From: Methylophaga sp. | GTDB lineage: Bacteria > Pseudomonadota > Gammaproteobacteria > Nitrosococcales > Methylophagaceae | Length of the DNA stretch: 64,000 nt | Assembly: GCA_002733715.2 (NCBI GenBank) | Contig: NVWQ02000045.1 | Location: 1-64,000 of the forward strand | Reading direction: 5' to 3' | Part shown: one piece after another, positions 18,829 through 26,975 of the stretch | Position numbering within the stretch: position 1 is the stretch's first letter | Layout of the letters: each line of letters starts with the position of its first letter | Translations under genes and position numbers: made by a program | The notes under the pieces: generated by a model | Database searches by the model: none | Seen by the model: the letters and a program-made list of their open reading frames with translations, nothing else | What the model was told of the DNA's origin: nothing

Positions 18829-19530
18829 ATGGAAGCTTTACAAATTCAAACAGGAGTAGGCGTTACGTCGTTGCGTAAAGAGCGCTTATTACTTACACAT
18901 ATGCCAATACGATTTGATGCCGATCCTTCAGTAGAGAAAGTTGAAGTTGATGATTATGTAAAACAACGTTTTGCAGAAGTATATAATGCAACGATTGATA
19001 CGTTTGAGCCCTATATATTATCAACATCTAACGATAAAGGTATTTCTGCAACAATTGGTTTTCAACCTGCAGCAACAAAAAAGCCTTTATTTTTAGAAAA
19101 TTATTTAACATCAACAGTTGAGGAAACATTAGCTGTTGTTTTGAAGCAAGATGTTAAACGAGAACATATTGTTGAGGTGGGCAACCTTTCATCAAGTGAT
19201 AAAGGGGGGGCTAGTCGAATTTTATTTATTTTAAGCGTAGCAATTTTGCATCAAGCAGATTTTAAATGGGTTACTTTTACGGCAACTAATCAGGTGCAGC
19301 GATTATTGAGTAAGTTAAATTTAACAACTGTATCCATTTGTGAAGCTGATCCTACTGAGCTAACGGATAGAGGTGAGAGCTGGGGCAGTTATTATACCGA
19401 TAGACCTCAAGTCGTAGTGGGTAATTTAAGTGATGCAATTGAACAGTTGAAGTGTCATAAAGTGATTAACTCGATTCTTGATAATTACCAAAACACGATC
19501 ATTGCAGTGGCTAATCAGATAGCGCTGTAA
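18829..19530 (+). CDS. Thermostable-hemolysin family (GNAT-like) protein
   Basis: A 233-residue protein of the T_hemolysin family (Pfam T_hemolysin), named from a Vibrio protein but with a fold relating it to GNAT and acyl-homoserine-lactone synthase-type acyltransferases. Recognisable blocks are DDYVKQRFAEVYNATIDTFEPYIL, ISATIGFQPA, LFLENYL, HIVEVGNLSSSDKGGASRILFI and KWVTFTATNQVQRLLSKL. It has no signal peptide or membrane segment, so a secreted pore-forming toxin is unlikely. It is the first gene after the PmrA-type promoter, and its TAA overlaps the ATG of the ligase gene by one base. I infer an N- or O-acyltransferase using the ligase product. No catalytic residue can be assigned from sequence alone. 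Confidence 0.82.
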   Translation: MEALQIQTGVGVTSLRKERLLLTHMPIRFDADPSVEKVEVDDYVKQRFAEVYNATIDTFEPYILSTSNDKGISATIGFQPAATKKPLFLENYLTSTVEETLAVVLKQDVKREHIVEVGNLSSSDKGGASRILFILSVAILHQADFKWVTFTATNQVQRLLSKLNLTTVSICEADPTELTDRGESWGSYYTDRPQVVVGNLSDAIEQLKCHKVINSILDNYQNTIIAVANQIAL

Positions 19531-21011
19531 TGACATTATTATGGACAAATATACAAGGATTTCCCAAGACTCTTTCAGATGAGATTGCACTTGTTGGTGA
19601 AAATAAAAGCTATAGCTGGTCGCAATTAGAAAGTGAAGTAAATAAAGCATCGCAGCAGCTTAATTCTTTTCAACATCAAGTATTGGCATTGTATGAAGAT
19701 AATAGCCCAGAATGGATTATCATTGATTTAGCATGTCGTTTAAACCAGATAATACTATTACCATTACCCCATTTTTTTTCTGATAAACAATTAATTCATG
19801 CGATTAAAAAGGCGGGCGTTTCAGCTATTTTAGCGACAGACAATACTAGAGTGAGTGATATTCTTAAAGATTTTTCTGTTGCTAAAAATAGCTTAATAAT
19901 AGCGGGCCTAGAGCTAAGTGTGCTAAATCAACCAGCAGCACGGCTCCCTGAAAATACTACAAAAATTACCTTCACATCAGGCTCAACAGGTCAGCCCAAA
20001 GGTGTTTGCCTTAGTAATGAGCAACAAATAGATGTAGCACAAGCTTTGCTTAAGGCTATCGATTTAGGTGCAACAAGGCATTTAAGCATCTTGCCATTTA
20101 GTACGCTATTAGAAAACATAGGTGGGATTTATGCACCACTATTAAGTGGTGGCAGTGTTATCGCTTTACCCCAACAGACATTGGGGTTTAACGGTAGCAG
20201 CGGATTTGATTTGGCACAATTATTATCAACAATTTCCCGACATCAACCGCAGAGCATGATTATGTTGCCTGAGCTATTAACGGCTATGGTTAGAGCAAGC
20301 GAACAGGGGTGGTCAGCACCTAAATCATTAAACTTCATTGCCGTAGGAGGTAGTAAAGTGTCGCCATCGTTATTACAAAAGGCACGGGATCTTGGATTGC
20401 CTGTCTATGAAGGTTATGGATTATCTGAATGTGGCTCCGTTGTTAGTCTCAATACTCCTAAAGCATCAACAATAGGTTCTATAGGCAAAGTACTGACTCA
20501 CGTTAACGTGGCGATTGAAGATGATGAAATTGTGGTTTCAGGAAACCCTTTTTTGGGGTACATTGGTTATGACAGTAATTGGTATGAATCGAAAGTATAC
20601 ACAGGCGATTTGGGGTTTATCGACGAGCAAGACTTTTTACATATTAAAGGCAGAAAAAAGAACTTACTCATTTCAAGTTTTGGCAGAAATATTAATCCAG
20701 AATGGGTTGAGAGTGAGCTACTGTCTGATGGAACATTACAGCATGCAGTACTATTTGGTGATGCAAAGCCCTTTTGTATTGCGTTAATACAAACATATGA
20801 TAGCAATATGACAGATGAAGATATTCAACAAAAAATTGATGAGCTTAATCATAACTTACCTAATTACGCCCATGTTAAATCATGGGCTAGGGTGTCAACT
20901 GCAATGACTACATCTAATGGCTTAATAACCTCAAATGGCCGTCCTGTTAGGAATAAAATACAGCAACAATATAAATTACTTATTGAAGAATTATACAAAG
21001 GTGAAGAATAA
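19530..21011 (+). CDS. AMP-forming acyl ligase (ANL superfamily)
   Basis: A 493-residue adenylate-forming enzyme: ITFTSGSTGQPKGVCLS (P-loop, about 149-165), YEGYGLSECGSVVS (A5), TGDLGFIDEQDFLHIKGRKKNLL (A7-A8 region) and a C-terminal TSNGRPVRNKI, where the catalytic Lys is expected. It is shorter than FadD-type ligases (about 550). It should activate a carboxylic acid as acyl-AMP and pass it to CoA or another acceptor; the acid is unknown. One-base TAATG overlaps link it to both neighbours, so ligase, GNAT-like protein and diiron oxidase should be made in step. Confidence 0.87.
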   Translation: MTLLWTNIQGFPKTLSDEIALVGENKSYSWSQLESEVNKASQQLNSFQHQVLALYEDNSPEWIIIDLACRLNQIILLPLPHFFSDKQLIHAIKKAGVSAILATDNTRVSDILKDFSVAKNSLIIAGLELSVLNQPAARLPENTTKITFTSGSTGQPKGVCLSNEQQIDVAQALLKAIDLGATRHLSILPFSTLLENIGGIYAPLLSGGSVIALPQQTLGFNGSSGFDLAQLLSTISRHQPQSMIMLPELLTAMVRASEQGWSAPKSLNFIAVGGSKVSPSLLQKARDLGLPVYEGYGLSECGSVVSLNTPKASTIGSIGKVLTHVNVAIEDDEIVVSGNPFLGYIGYDSNWYESKVYTGDLGFIDEQDFLHIKGRKKNLLISSFGRNINPEWVESELLSDGTLQHAVLFGDAKPFCIALIQTYDSNMTDEDIQQKIDELNHNLPNYAHVKSWARVSTAMTTSNGLITSNGRPVRNKIQQQYKLLIEELYKGEE

Positions 21012-21661
21012 TGACATTTTTTGATCGATTGAAAACAGAAACAGAGGCTGCACAAGCTGACTTATATACGGCCCCTCTTATTGAAAAAGGGCTAACAGGT
21101 GAAATTACGCTTGAAGAGTATATTGAGTTTCTAACGCAAGCGTATCATCATGTTAAACATACCACACCGCTATTGATGGCCGTAGGTGCTAGATTGCCTG
21201 AAGAAAAAGAATGGTTACGTAATGCTGTGGCAGAATATATTGAAGAAGAGTTAGGTCATCAAGAGTGGATATTAAATGATATTGCCGCCTGTGGCGTTGA
21301 TAAAGAAGCTGTTCGCCGTAGCCAGCCAGCGCCTGAGACCGAATTGATGGTAGCTTATGCATACGATACGGTTAATCGCGTTAATCCACTTGGTTTTTTT
21401 GGTATGGTGCATGTATTAGAAGGCACGAGTATTGCTACAGCAGATGCTGCTGCAGCCGGTGTACAAAAAGCAACAGGCCTACCAAACGAGGCATTTAGTT
21501 ATTTACGTTCTCATGGCGCTTTAGATTTAGAACATGTTAAATTCTTCGAAGGCCTGATGAATCAAATTACTGATAAAGATGAGCAAGATTTGATAATTCA
21601 CTGTGCAAAAATGGTTTATCGACTTTATGGTGATGTATTTCGCAGCGTTACGGCCCACTAA
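21011..21661 (+). CDS. Heme-oxygenase-like diiron oxidase (TenA/UndA-type fold)
   Basis: A 216-residue all-helical protein of the iron-containing redox enzyme group. The helix-borne ligand pattern of HDO enzymes (UndA, SznF, BesC, CADD) is present: E80-x2-H83 in EEELGHQEW, E137 in HVLEGTS, and H168-x3-D172-x2-H175 in HGALDLEHVKFF. The first-helix ligand region reads QAYHHVKHT (about 43-51), rich in His instead of a clear Glu. Known relatives use O2 to oxidise fatty acids, amines or amino acids. Here it sits between an acyl ligase and an SDR, which suggests oxidation of an activated or acylated intermediate. The reaction is inference. Confidence 0.82.
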   Translation: MTFFDRLKTETEAAQADLYTAPLIEKGLTGEITLEEYIEFLTQAYHHVKHTTPLLMAVGARLPEEKEWLRNAVAEYIEEELGHQEWILNDIAACGVDKEAVRRSQPAPETELMVAYAYDTVNRVNPLGFFGMVHVLEGTSIATADAAAAGVQKATGLPNEAFSYLRSHGALDLEHVKFFEGLMNQITDKDEQDLIIHCAKMVYRLYGDVFRSVTAH

Positions 21662-21684
21662 ACCAGATCAGCTTAGGAAACGAT

Positions 21685-22464
21685 ATGATTGCAAATAAAA
21701 CGATAGTATTAACAGGTTCTAATGGTGGCATAGGCTCTGAAATAGCGAAGAAATTAGCTGAAGAAGGGGCAACGTTAGTATTGGTCGGGCTTGATAAAGA
21801 TGATCTGGAACAACAGTTGAAATCGCTGACAGGGTCTCATCATGCCATACCTGCTGATATTAGTATGGAACAAGGCCGCCAAGCTATTTTTGATTATTGT
21901 GATTCTTTAGCTAATGGCATTGATATGCTTATTAACAATGCTGGCATAGGTCAATTTTCTTTGTTTTCAGAGACAAGCAGTGAGCTCATTGCAAAAATTA
22001 TTGGCATTAATTTAACAAGTACTATGTTATTAACACAAGCGCTATTGCCGTTATTACAACACCGTTCTGAAGCAAACATTGTTAATATGGGGTCTATTTT
22101 TGGCAGTATCGGCTTTCCTGCTTCCACGGTTTATTGTGCCAGTAAGTTTGGAATTAAAGGCTTTTCTGAAGCATTAAGTAGAGAGTTAGCAGATACATCT
22201 GTATCAGTATCTTATTTTGCTCCCCGTGCGACCAAAACAGCCATAAATTCAGTACAAGTAGAAAAAATGAACGATGAACTAGGTACTAAAATGGATAGTC
22301 CTGAGCAAGTCGCATCTGCCTTTGTTGATTTTCTTAAAAAACGACAAAGTAGATTTTATATGGGGTGGCCAGAAAAATTATTTGTCAGAATTAACAGTAT
22401 ACTACCCAGTATTGTTGATAAATCAATTATAAAACAGCTACCCATTATTAAACGTTATTTATAA
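21685..22464 (+). CDS. Short-chain dehydrogenase/reductase
   Basis: A 259-residue classical SDR with TGSNGGIG (cofactor loop, residues 10-17), LINNAG, a catalytic Ser in the VNMGSIFGS region, and YCASK (about 149-153). Nothing after the second strand clearly selects NADPH or NADH. The C-terminal tail (from about 225) is hydrophobic and basic (LFVRINSILPSIVDKSIIK), as in membrane-associated SDRs acting on lipids. It follows the diiron oxidase by 23 bp and would reduce or oxidise a carbonyl/alcohol in the same pathway. Confidence 0.87.
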   Translation: MIANKTIVLTGSNGGIGSEIAKKLAEEGATLVLVGLDKDDLEQQLKSLTGSHHAIPADISMEQGRQAIFDYCDSLANGIDMLINNAGIGQFSLFSETSSELIAKIIGINLTSTMLLTQALLPLLQHRSEANIVNMGSIFGSIGFPASTVYCASKFGIKGFSEALSRELADTSVSVSYFAPRATKTAINSVQVEKMNDELGTKMDSPEQVASAFVDFLKKRQSRFYMGWPEKLFVRINSILPSIVDKSIIKQLPIIKRYL

Positions 22465-22475
22465 CAGGAGATACC

Positions 22476-23138
22476 ATGAAATTATTAATTGCATTTATAT
22501 CGATCGCTTTATTGTCCATATCCGTTGCTCATGCAGATATGACGCCAGAAATAATAAAGCTTCAACAGGAATGGGCGAAAGCAAATTATTCTATAGAAGG
22601 TGATGAGCAGAAGAAGGCTTTTGAAACACTCATTGAGCGAGCAAATAGAGTTGTGGAATCAAACCCTGAATCAGCAGAAGCCTTGATCTGGAGTGGTATT
22701 ATAAATTCAACCTATGCCGGTGTGAAAGGTGGTTTGGGCGCAATGAAATATGCGAAAGCATCAAAAGCTGATTTAGAAAAAGCAATAAGTTTGAACGGCG
22801 ATGCTTTATCTGGCTCTGCTTATATGAGTTTGGGAATACTTTATTTTAAAGTGCCAGGCTGGCCAATTGGGTTTGGTGATGATGATAAAGCCCTTGAATT
22901 ATTAGATAAAGCGTTAGCGCTTAGCCCTGAAGGCATTGATAGTAATTATTTTTATGCCGATTTTCTTGTTGAGCAAGGTAAATACAAACAAGCAGAACAG
23001 CACTTGCTAAAAGCTCAGCAGGCTTCAGTACGTCCTACTCGCCCTCTGGCGGATAAAGGTAGACAACAAGAAATTGCAGTATTATTAGCCAAAGTACAAC
23101 AAAAATCACAAGAAAAAGAAGGTAACAAACCTTTTTAA
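22476..23138 (+). CDS. Periplasmic TPR protein (TatT-like)
   Basis: A 220-residue protein with a clear signal peptide (cleavage near AHADM, about residue 21). TPR-type helices follow: ESAEALIWSGIINSTYAGVKGG, GDALSGSAYMSLGILYF and SNYFYADFLVEQGKYKQAEQHLLKAQ. The VPGWPIGFGDDDKALELLDKAL segment resembles the TatT component of TRAP transporters. It probably serves as a periplasmic scaffold for the neighbouring envelope proteins. The ribosome site AGGAG lies 11 bp after the SDR stop. Confidence 0.75.
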   Translation: MKLLIAFISIALLSISVAHADMTPEIIKLQQEWAKANYSIEGDEQKKAFETLIERANRVVESNPESAEALIWSGIINSTYAGVKGGLGAMKYAKASKADLEKAISLNGDALSGSAYMSLGILYFKVPGWPIGFGDDDKALELLDKALALSPEGIDSNYFYADFLVEQGKYKQAEQHLLKAQQASVRPTRPLADKGRQQEIAVLLAKVQQKSQEKEGNKPF

Positions 23139-23166
23139 TTAATAAAGGTGTCCTTAGGTAAAGACC

Positions 23167-23826
23167 ATGCAAATATTATTTATTGAAGATGATATGGCCT
23201 TAGCCGATGCATTAACGGAATCCCTACAATATGAAGGTTTTGTCGTTAATCATTTGGCAAAAGGTGAGTTAGCAATAAATTCGATTAAGACCGAGTTGCC
23301 GGATATTGTGATCCTTGATTTAGGCCTTCCTGATATCGATGGTACAGAGGTATTAAAAGCCATTCGAAAACTAAGCGCCGATTTGCCTGTGTTAATTTTA
23401 ACGGCACGTGCGGCAATAGAAGACAAGGTAAATGGCCTTGACCTTGGCGCCGATGACTATTTAGCTAAACCCTTTGAAGTGGATGAATTGTTAGCAAGAT
23501 TACGTGTTTTTGAACGGCGTGCCAGTACATCTAAGCATGCCGGATTAACTATTGGTGATGTCACTATAGATGGTGTAAGTCACCAAGTTACAATTGAAAA
23601 TTCGATAATTGAACTGTCACGCCGCGAGTTTATGGTGTTAAAAGCTTTAATGGAAAATGCAGGTCGAGTGCAAACACGAGGTAGCTTAGAATCTAAACTC
23701 TATAGTTGGGGGGAAGAAGTAGCAAGCAACACCATAGAGGTACATATTCATCATTTACGAAAGAAGTTGCCTAAAGATTTTATTCAAACATTGCGCGGTA
23801 TCGGTTATATTGTCAAACTAACATGA
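23167..23826 (+). CDS. OmpR-family response regulator (PmrA/QseB-like)
   Basis: A 219-residue regulator. The receiver domain has the acidic pair EDD (residues 7-9), phospho-Asp51 in ILDLGLPDIDG, Thr79 and Lys101 in LTARAAIEDK...GADDYLAKPF. The C-terminal winged helix carries IELSRREFMVLKALMENAGRV and NTIEVHIHHLRKKL. The GLDLGADDYL-KPF-ELLARL block is close to the PmrA/QseB/BqsR subgroup. Its stop overlaps the kinase start by 4 bp. The TTAAG-N6-TTAAG box at 18752 is the obvious target, so autoregulation of the whole operon is likely. Confidence 0.9.
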   Translation: MQILFIEDDMALADALTESLQYEGFVVNHLAKGELAINSIKTELPDIVILDLGLPDIDGTEVLKAIRKLSADLPVLILTARAAIEDKVNGLDLGADDYLAKPFEVDELLARLRVFERRASTSKHAGLTIGDVTIDGVSHQVTIENSIIELSRREFMVLKALMENAGRVQTRGSLESKLYSWGEEVASNTIEVHIHHLRKKLPKDFIQTLRGIGYIVKLT

Positions 23827-25154
23827 AATCAATTCGCACATATTTACTGTTTTCATTATTAGCCATCATCACATTAGTTACGTTTTTTTCTGTGCTTCAT
23901 GGTTATCAATCAAGCATAGCTAAAGCCGAACAATTATTTGATGAACGGTTACAGCATTTAGCTGAAATCATTGCCATTACTAATCAAGACCGTGAGCCAA
24001 GACAAGAGGATAGTAGTGCACATTCATCAAGTGTGTTTTTTGAAATTTGGTCAAGCGAACTCGATTTGTTGGTTTATTCACATAATGCACCTATGGAGTT
24101 TTTGACGAGTACGGAGAATAAAGAAAGTTTTAAAAACGTAAATTTTAATGGATATCGTTGGCGATCATTTACTTTGTATGATCAACGATTAGATCGATGG
24201 ATCGTTACAGGTGAACGAATAGATATTCGCTATGGTCTTGCTGAGAATATAGTCACGGCATCAATCATTCCTATTGTATTAGCGATCCCTATTGCCGGTT
24301 TTATTATTTGGTGGGCAATAGGGCTTGGACTAAAACCGTTGAAAACACTGGCGATACAATTAAGCAATAAAGAAGCCGATGACTTGAGCGCAGTGGCACT
24401 CAACGAATCGCCGCAAGAATTGACACAGTTAGTGACAACAATTAATGCATTGCTACGCCGTCTTACCAGTGCCTTTTTGCGGGAACAACGATTTTCAGCT
24501 GATGCAGCTCACGAACTTCGTACACCTATCAGTGCCTTAAAGGTACAGATCCACAATTTACAACAAAAGAACAAATATGATGAAAATGAGCTAAAACCTT
24601 TAGCCGCTGGTATTGAACGAATGGCCTATGTTATAGAGCAAATTTTATCCCTTTATCGCCATTCACCTGAGCAAGGGTTAGTTCAGAAAACCAAGGTTGA
24701 TTTATGTGCCATTGCACAGCAGGTTATAGCAGGTAATTATGAGTCTTTTTCGGAAAAGAATCAGAATATCAGTTTAAATAGTGAATCGGATTTTATGTTG
24801 CAAGCCAATACTTTTGCCATAGAAACATTAATACATAACTTAGTGATGAATGCCTCTAAATACACGCATGAACAAGGTGATATTTTACTAACAATCAGAA
24901 ACGCCGATAGTGTAATCCAACTTGTCGTTGAAGACTCCGGTATAGGGATCCCTGAAACAGAGCTTGATCGTGTCTTTGAACGTTTTTACCGTGTTGCGGG
25001 TGATCGACATGCTTCTGGAATGCTTGGCTGTGGCTTAGGCTTGGCTATTGTCAAACACATTGTTGACTTACATGGGGCTAAAATTAAACTGGAACAGTCG
25101 GTAGAATTAGGTGGCCTAAAAGTGATTATTGATTTTCCTAGAGATGAGATATAG
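23823..25154 (+). CDS. Sensor histidine kinase of the same two-component pair
   Basis: A 443-residue membrane kinase. TM1 spans about 7-27, a periplasmic sensor of about 120 residues follows, and TM2 spans about 145-168. The H-box is FSADAAHELRTPISAL with His230, the N-box IHNLVMNASKYT, and the G-boxes DSGIGIPE and GCGLGLAIV. The sensor part has an acidic, Arg-containing patch REPRQED (57-63). This recalls, but does not equal, the R-E-x-x-E iron site reported for BqsS and FTR1 proteins. The adjacent cupredoxin and FTR1 genes suggest that iron or envelope redox state is the signal; that is inference. Confidence 0.88.
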   Translation: MKSIRTYLLFSLLAIITLVTFFSVLHGYQSSIAKAEQLFDERLQHLAEIIAITNQDREPRQEDSSAHSSSVFFEIWSSELDLLVYSHNAPMEFLTSTENKESFKNVNFNGYRWRSFTLYDQRLDRWIVTGERIDIRYGLAENIVTASIIPIVLAIPIAGFIIWWAIGLGLKPLKTLAIQLSNKEADDLSAVALNESPQELTQLVTTINALLRRLTSAFLREQRFSADAAHELRTPISALKVQIHNLQQKNKYDENELKPLAAGIERMAYVIEQILSLYRHSPEQGLVQKTKVDLCAIAQQVIAGNYESFSEKNQNISLNSESDFMLQANTFAIETLIHNLVMNASKYTHEQGDILLTIRNADSVIQLVVEDSGIGIPETELDRVFERFYRVAGDRHASGMLGCGLGLAIVKHIVDLHGAKIKLEQSVELGGLKVIIDFPRDEI

Positions 25155-25484
25155 ATGAGTTATTATATTCGTTATTTTGCATTTTTGTGCTTACTAATTA
25201 CGGCTAGCGTGAGTGCGGCAACGCCCATTATTGAAATAGAGATCCGTGATCATTTATTTTATCCATCTGAAGTAGAGGTTCCCATCGACACGAAAGTAAA
25301 ACTGATTATCATTAATCAAGATCCGACAGCAGAAGAATTTGAAAGTTATGAATTAAACCGAGAAAAAGTGATACCGGGCATGAGTAAAGGGATTATTTTC
25401 ATTGGTCCGTTACCCGCAGGTGAATACCCTTTCTTTGGAGAGTTCTTTCCAAAAACGGCTCAAGGCAAGGTGATCGTGAAATGA
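25155..25484 (+). CDS. Cupredoxin-like periplasmic protein (EfeO-domain type)
   Basis: A 109-residue protein: signal peptide (about 1-21, VSAAT) and one cupredoxin fold (IEIEIRDHLFYPSEVEVP, IIINQDPTAEEFESYEL, EKVIPGMSKGIIF, YPFFGEFFPKTAQGKVIVK). This domain is found beside FTR1 permeases and in EfeO. The usual copper ligands are not visible: the mature domain has one His and no Cys, and the loop reads GEFF where, from memory, relatives have GEF/YH. It starts immediately after the kinase stop, followed 10 bp later by FTR1. It likely delivers or oxidises iron for the permease, or acts as a scaffold. Confidence 0.8.
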   Translation: MSYYIRYFAFLCLLITASVSAATPIIEIEIRDHLFYPSEVEVPIDTKVKLIIINQDPTAEEFESYELNREKVIPGMSKGIIFIGPLPAGEYPFFGEFFPKTAQGKVIVK

Positions 25485-25494
25485 GCCAAAAACC

Positions 25495-26271
25495 ATGCTA
25501 ATTAATTCTGTCATTCTGATTTTACGTGAAGTGCTGGAAGCTGCACTGATAGTGAGTGTGTTTCTAGCATTAAGCCAAAAATTACAGCTATCAAAACGTT
25601 GGTTAATGCCCGCGCTGTTATTCGGTTTTGCGACTGCAGCGATTTACGCACTTAACATTCAAGTAATCTCGCAGGCATTTGAAGGTGTAGGGCAAGAAAT
25701 AGTCAATGCCAGTCTTCAAGTAGTGATTTTTGGCTGTATTGCTTTATTTGTTTTTTTTATAAAAAATGCTCAGAATCATAAACGAATCGCCTTTATCATG
25801 ATGTGTTGTGTCTCGATGGCGGTTACACGAGAAGGAGCTGAAATAATAATTTACATTCAAGGGTTGATCGCAATACCTGAACTTAGGTCTCCAGTGCTGA
25901 TTGGTAGTATTATTGGTGCGGGAATTGGTATAAGTGCGGGGGTTTTTTTCTATTATTTAATTGCAAGCCTTAGCTTTAAAAATGGCTTACGATTAGGTTT
26001 GTTTTTATTAATACTGATTGCCGGCGGGATGATTATGCAAGCCTCCCAGCTACTTATTCAGGCAGATTTAATTAGCAGTCAACAAGCACTATGGAATAGT
26101 TCATCATTCCTTAATGAACGGTCGCTTACAGGTCAGTTACTTTATGCCTTGATTGGTTATGAGGCAACGCCTGCACCGATACAAGTTTACATGTATATAT
26201 GTAGCCTATTTATTATGATTACTTTAACGGTTAGAACACTAAATCATTTTAAACAAAGAGAAATAATATGA
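25495..26271 (+). CDS. FTR1/EfeU family iron permease
   Basis: A 258-residue membrane protein with about seven helices. Both hallmark R-E-x-x-E iron-binding motifs are present: REVLE (11-15) in helix 1 and REGAE (112-116) in helix 4. It is of the EfeU/FTR1 type, which moves iron after oxidation. The usual partners EfeB and full EfeO are absent here; the cupredoxin-like protein just upstream is the only partner. The 3' end overlaps the next gene by 4 bp. Confidence 0.9.
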   Translation: MLINSVILILREVLEAALIVSVFLALSQKLQLSKRWLMPALLFGFATAAIYALNIQVISQAFEGVGQEIVNASLQVVIFGCIALFVFFIKNAQNHKRIAFIMMCCVSMAVTREGAEIIIYIQGLIAIPELRSPVLIGSIIGAGIGISAGVFFYYLIASLSFKNGLRLGLFLLILIAGGMIMQASQLLIQADLISSQQALWNSSSFLNERSLTGQLLYALIGYEATPAPIQVYMYICSLFIMITLTVRTLNHFKQREII

Positions 26272-26951
26272 ATCGGGTAAAGTGTTTTTTGTTACTCTGT
26301 ATTTTTCCTGGCATTGTATTGGCAGATAGCAGTGCGGTTGATAAGATCTATCATCCTTATGTGCAACCACTTGAGCACGAAATTGAATACAGAACTATTT
26401 CAGCATCTGACGAAATGACTTATCGTTTAGGGCTTGGGAAATCTTTCTCAGATCGATTGTTTGTAGAATTATATTTAACAGGCAGCAATAGTAAGCGGGA
26501 TGATATCGATGTTGATGGCTACGAGGTTGAAGCTAAATGGCAACTTACAGAACAAGGCGAATATTTTGCTGATTGGGGCATTATCGTTGAGCTTGAAAAA
26601 CAAAGAAATATTGCAGCATGGGAAATATCAACAGGATTACTTGTTGAAAAAGAGTGGGGGAAATGGATAGGAACCGCTAATTTATGGGGTATTTATGAAT
26701 GGGGAGATAGACCGAATGATGAATTTGAATCTATTTTAGCGCTTCAAGCCCGCTATCGCTATTCGCGTTTTTTTGAGCCTGCAATAGAGCTTTATAGCGG
26801 TGAGCAGACCCGCGGAATAGGCCCCGTTGCATTAGGTGAATTACGCTTTGGAAAAGGTAGAAAATTAAAGTGGGAAGTAGGAGCAATTATCGGTCTTGAT
26901 GCCAAAACCCCTGATACCACATGGCGATTTTTAACAGAATTTGAATTTTAA
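26268..26951 (+). CDS. Putative outer-membrane beta-barrel protein
   Basis: A 227-residue protein with a signal peptide (cleavage near VLADS, about 20). Alternating aromatic/polar strands follow (YRLGLGKSFSDRLFVELYLTG, YEVEAKWQL, WEISTGLLVEKEWGKW, ALQARYRYSRFFEPAIELYSG), and the C-terminus ends in Phe (WRFLTEFEF), the outer-membrane assembly signal. It probably forms a small barrel. Its place after FTR1 suggests a role in iron or product passage across the outer membrane. I recognise no named family. Confidence 0.6.
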   Translation: MNRVKCFLLLCIFPGIVLADSSAVDKIYHPYVQPLEHEIEYRTISASDEMTYRLGLGKSFSDRLFVELYLTGSNSKRDDIDVDGYEVEAKWQLTEQGEYFADWGIIVELEKQRNIAAWEISTGLLVEKEWGKWIGTANLWGIYEWGDRPNDEFESILALQARYRYSRFFEPAIELYSGEQTRGIGPVALGELRFGKGRKLKWEVGAIIGLDAKTPDTTWRFLTEFEF

Positions 26952-26975
26952 TTATTTTAAGTAGGGTTGGTTATT

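Noticed and set aside
20515..20787. 90-codon plus-strand frame inside the ligase gene
   Set aside because: Out of frame within a conserved ANL enzyme; no independent signal.
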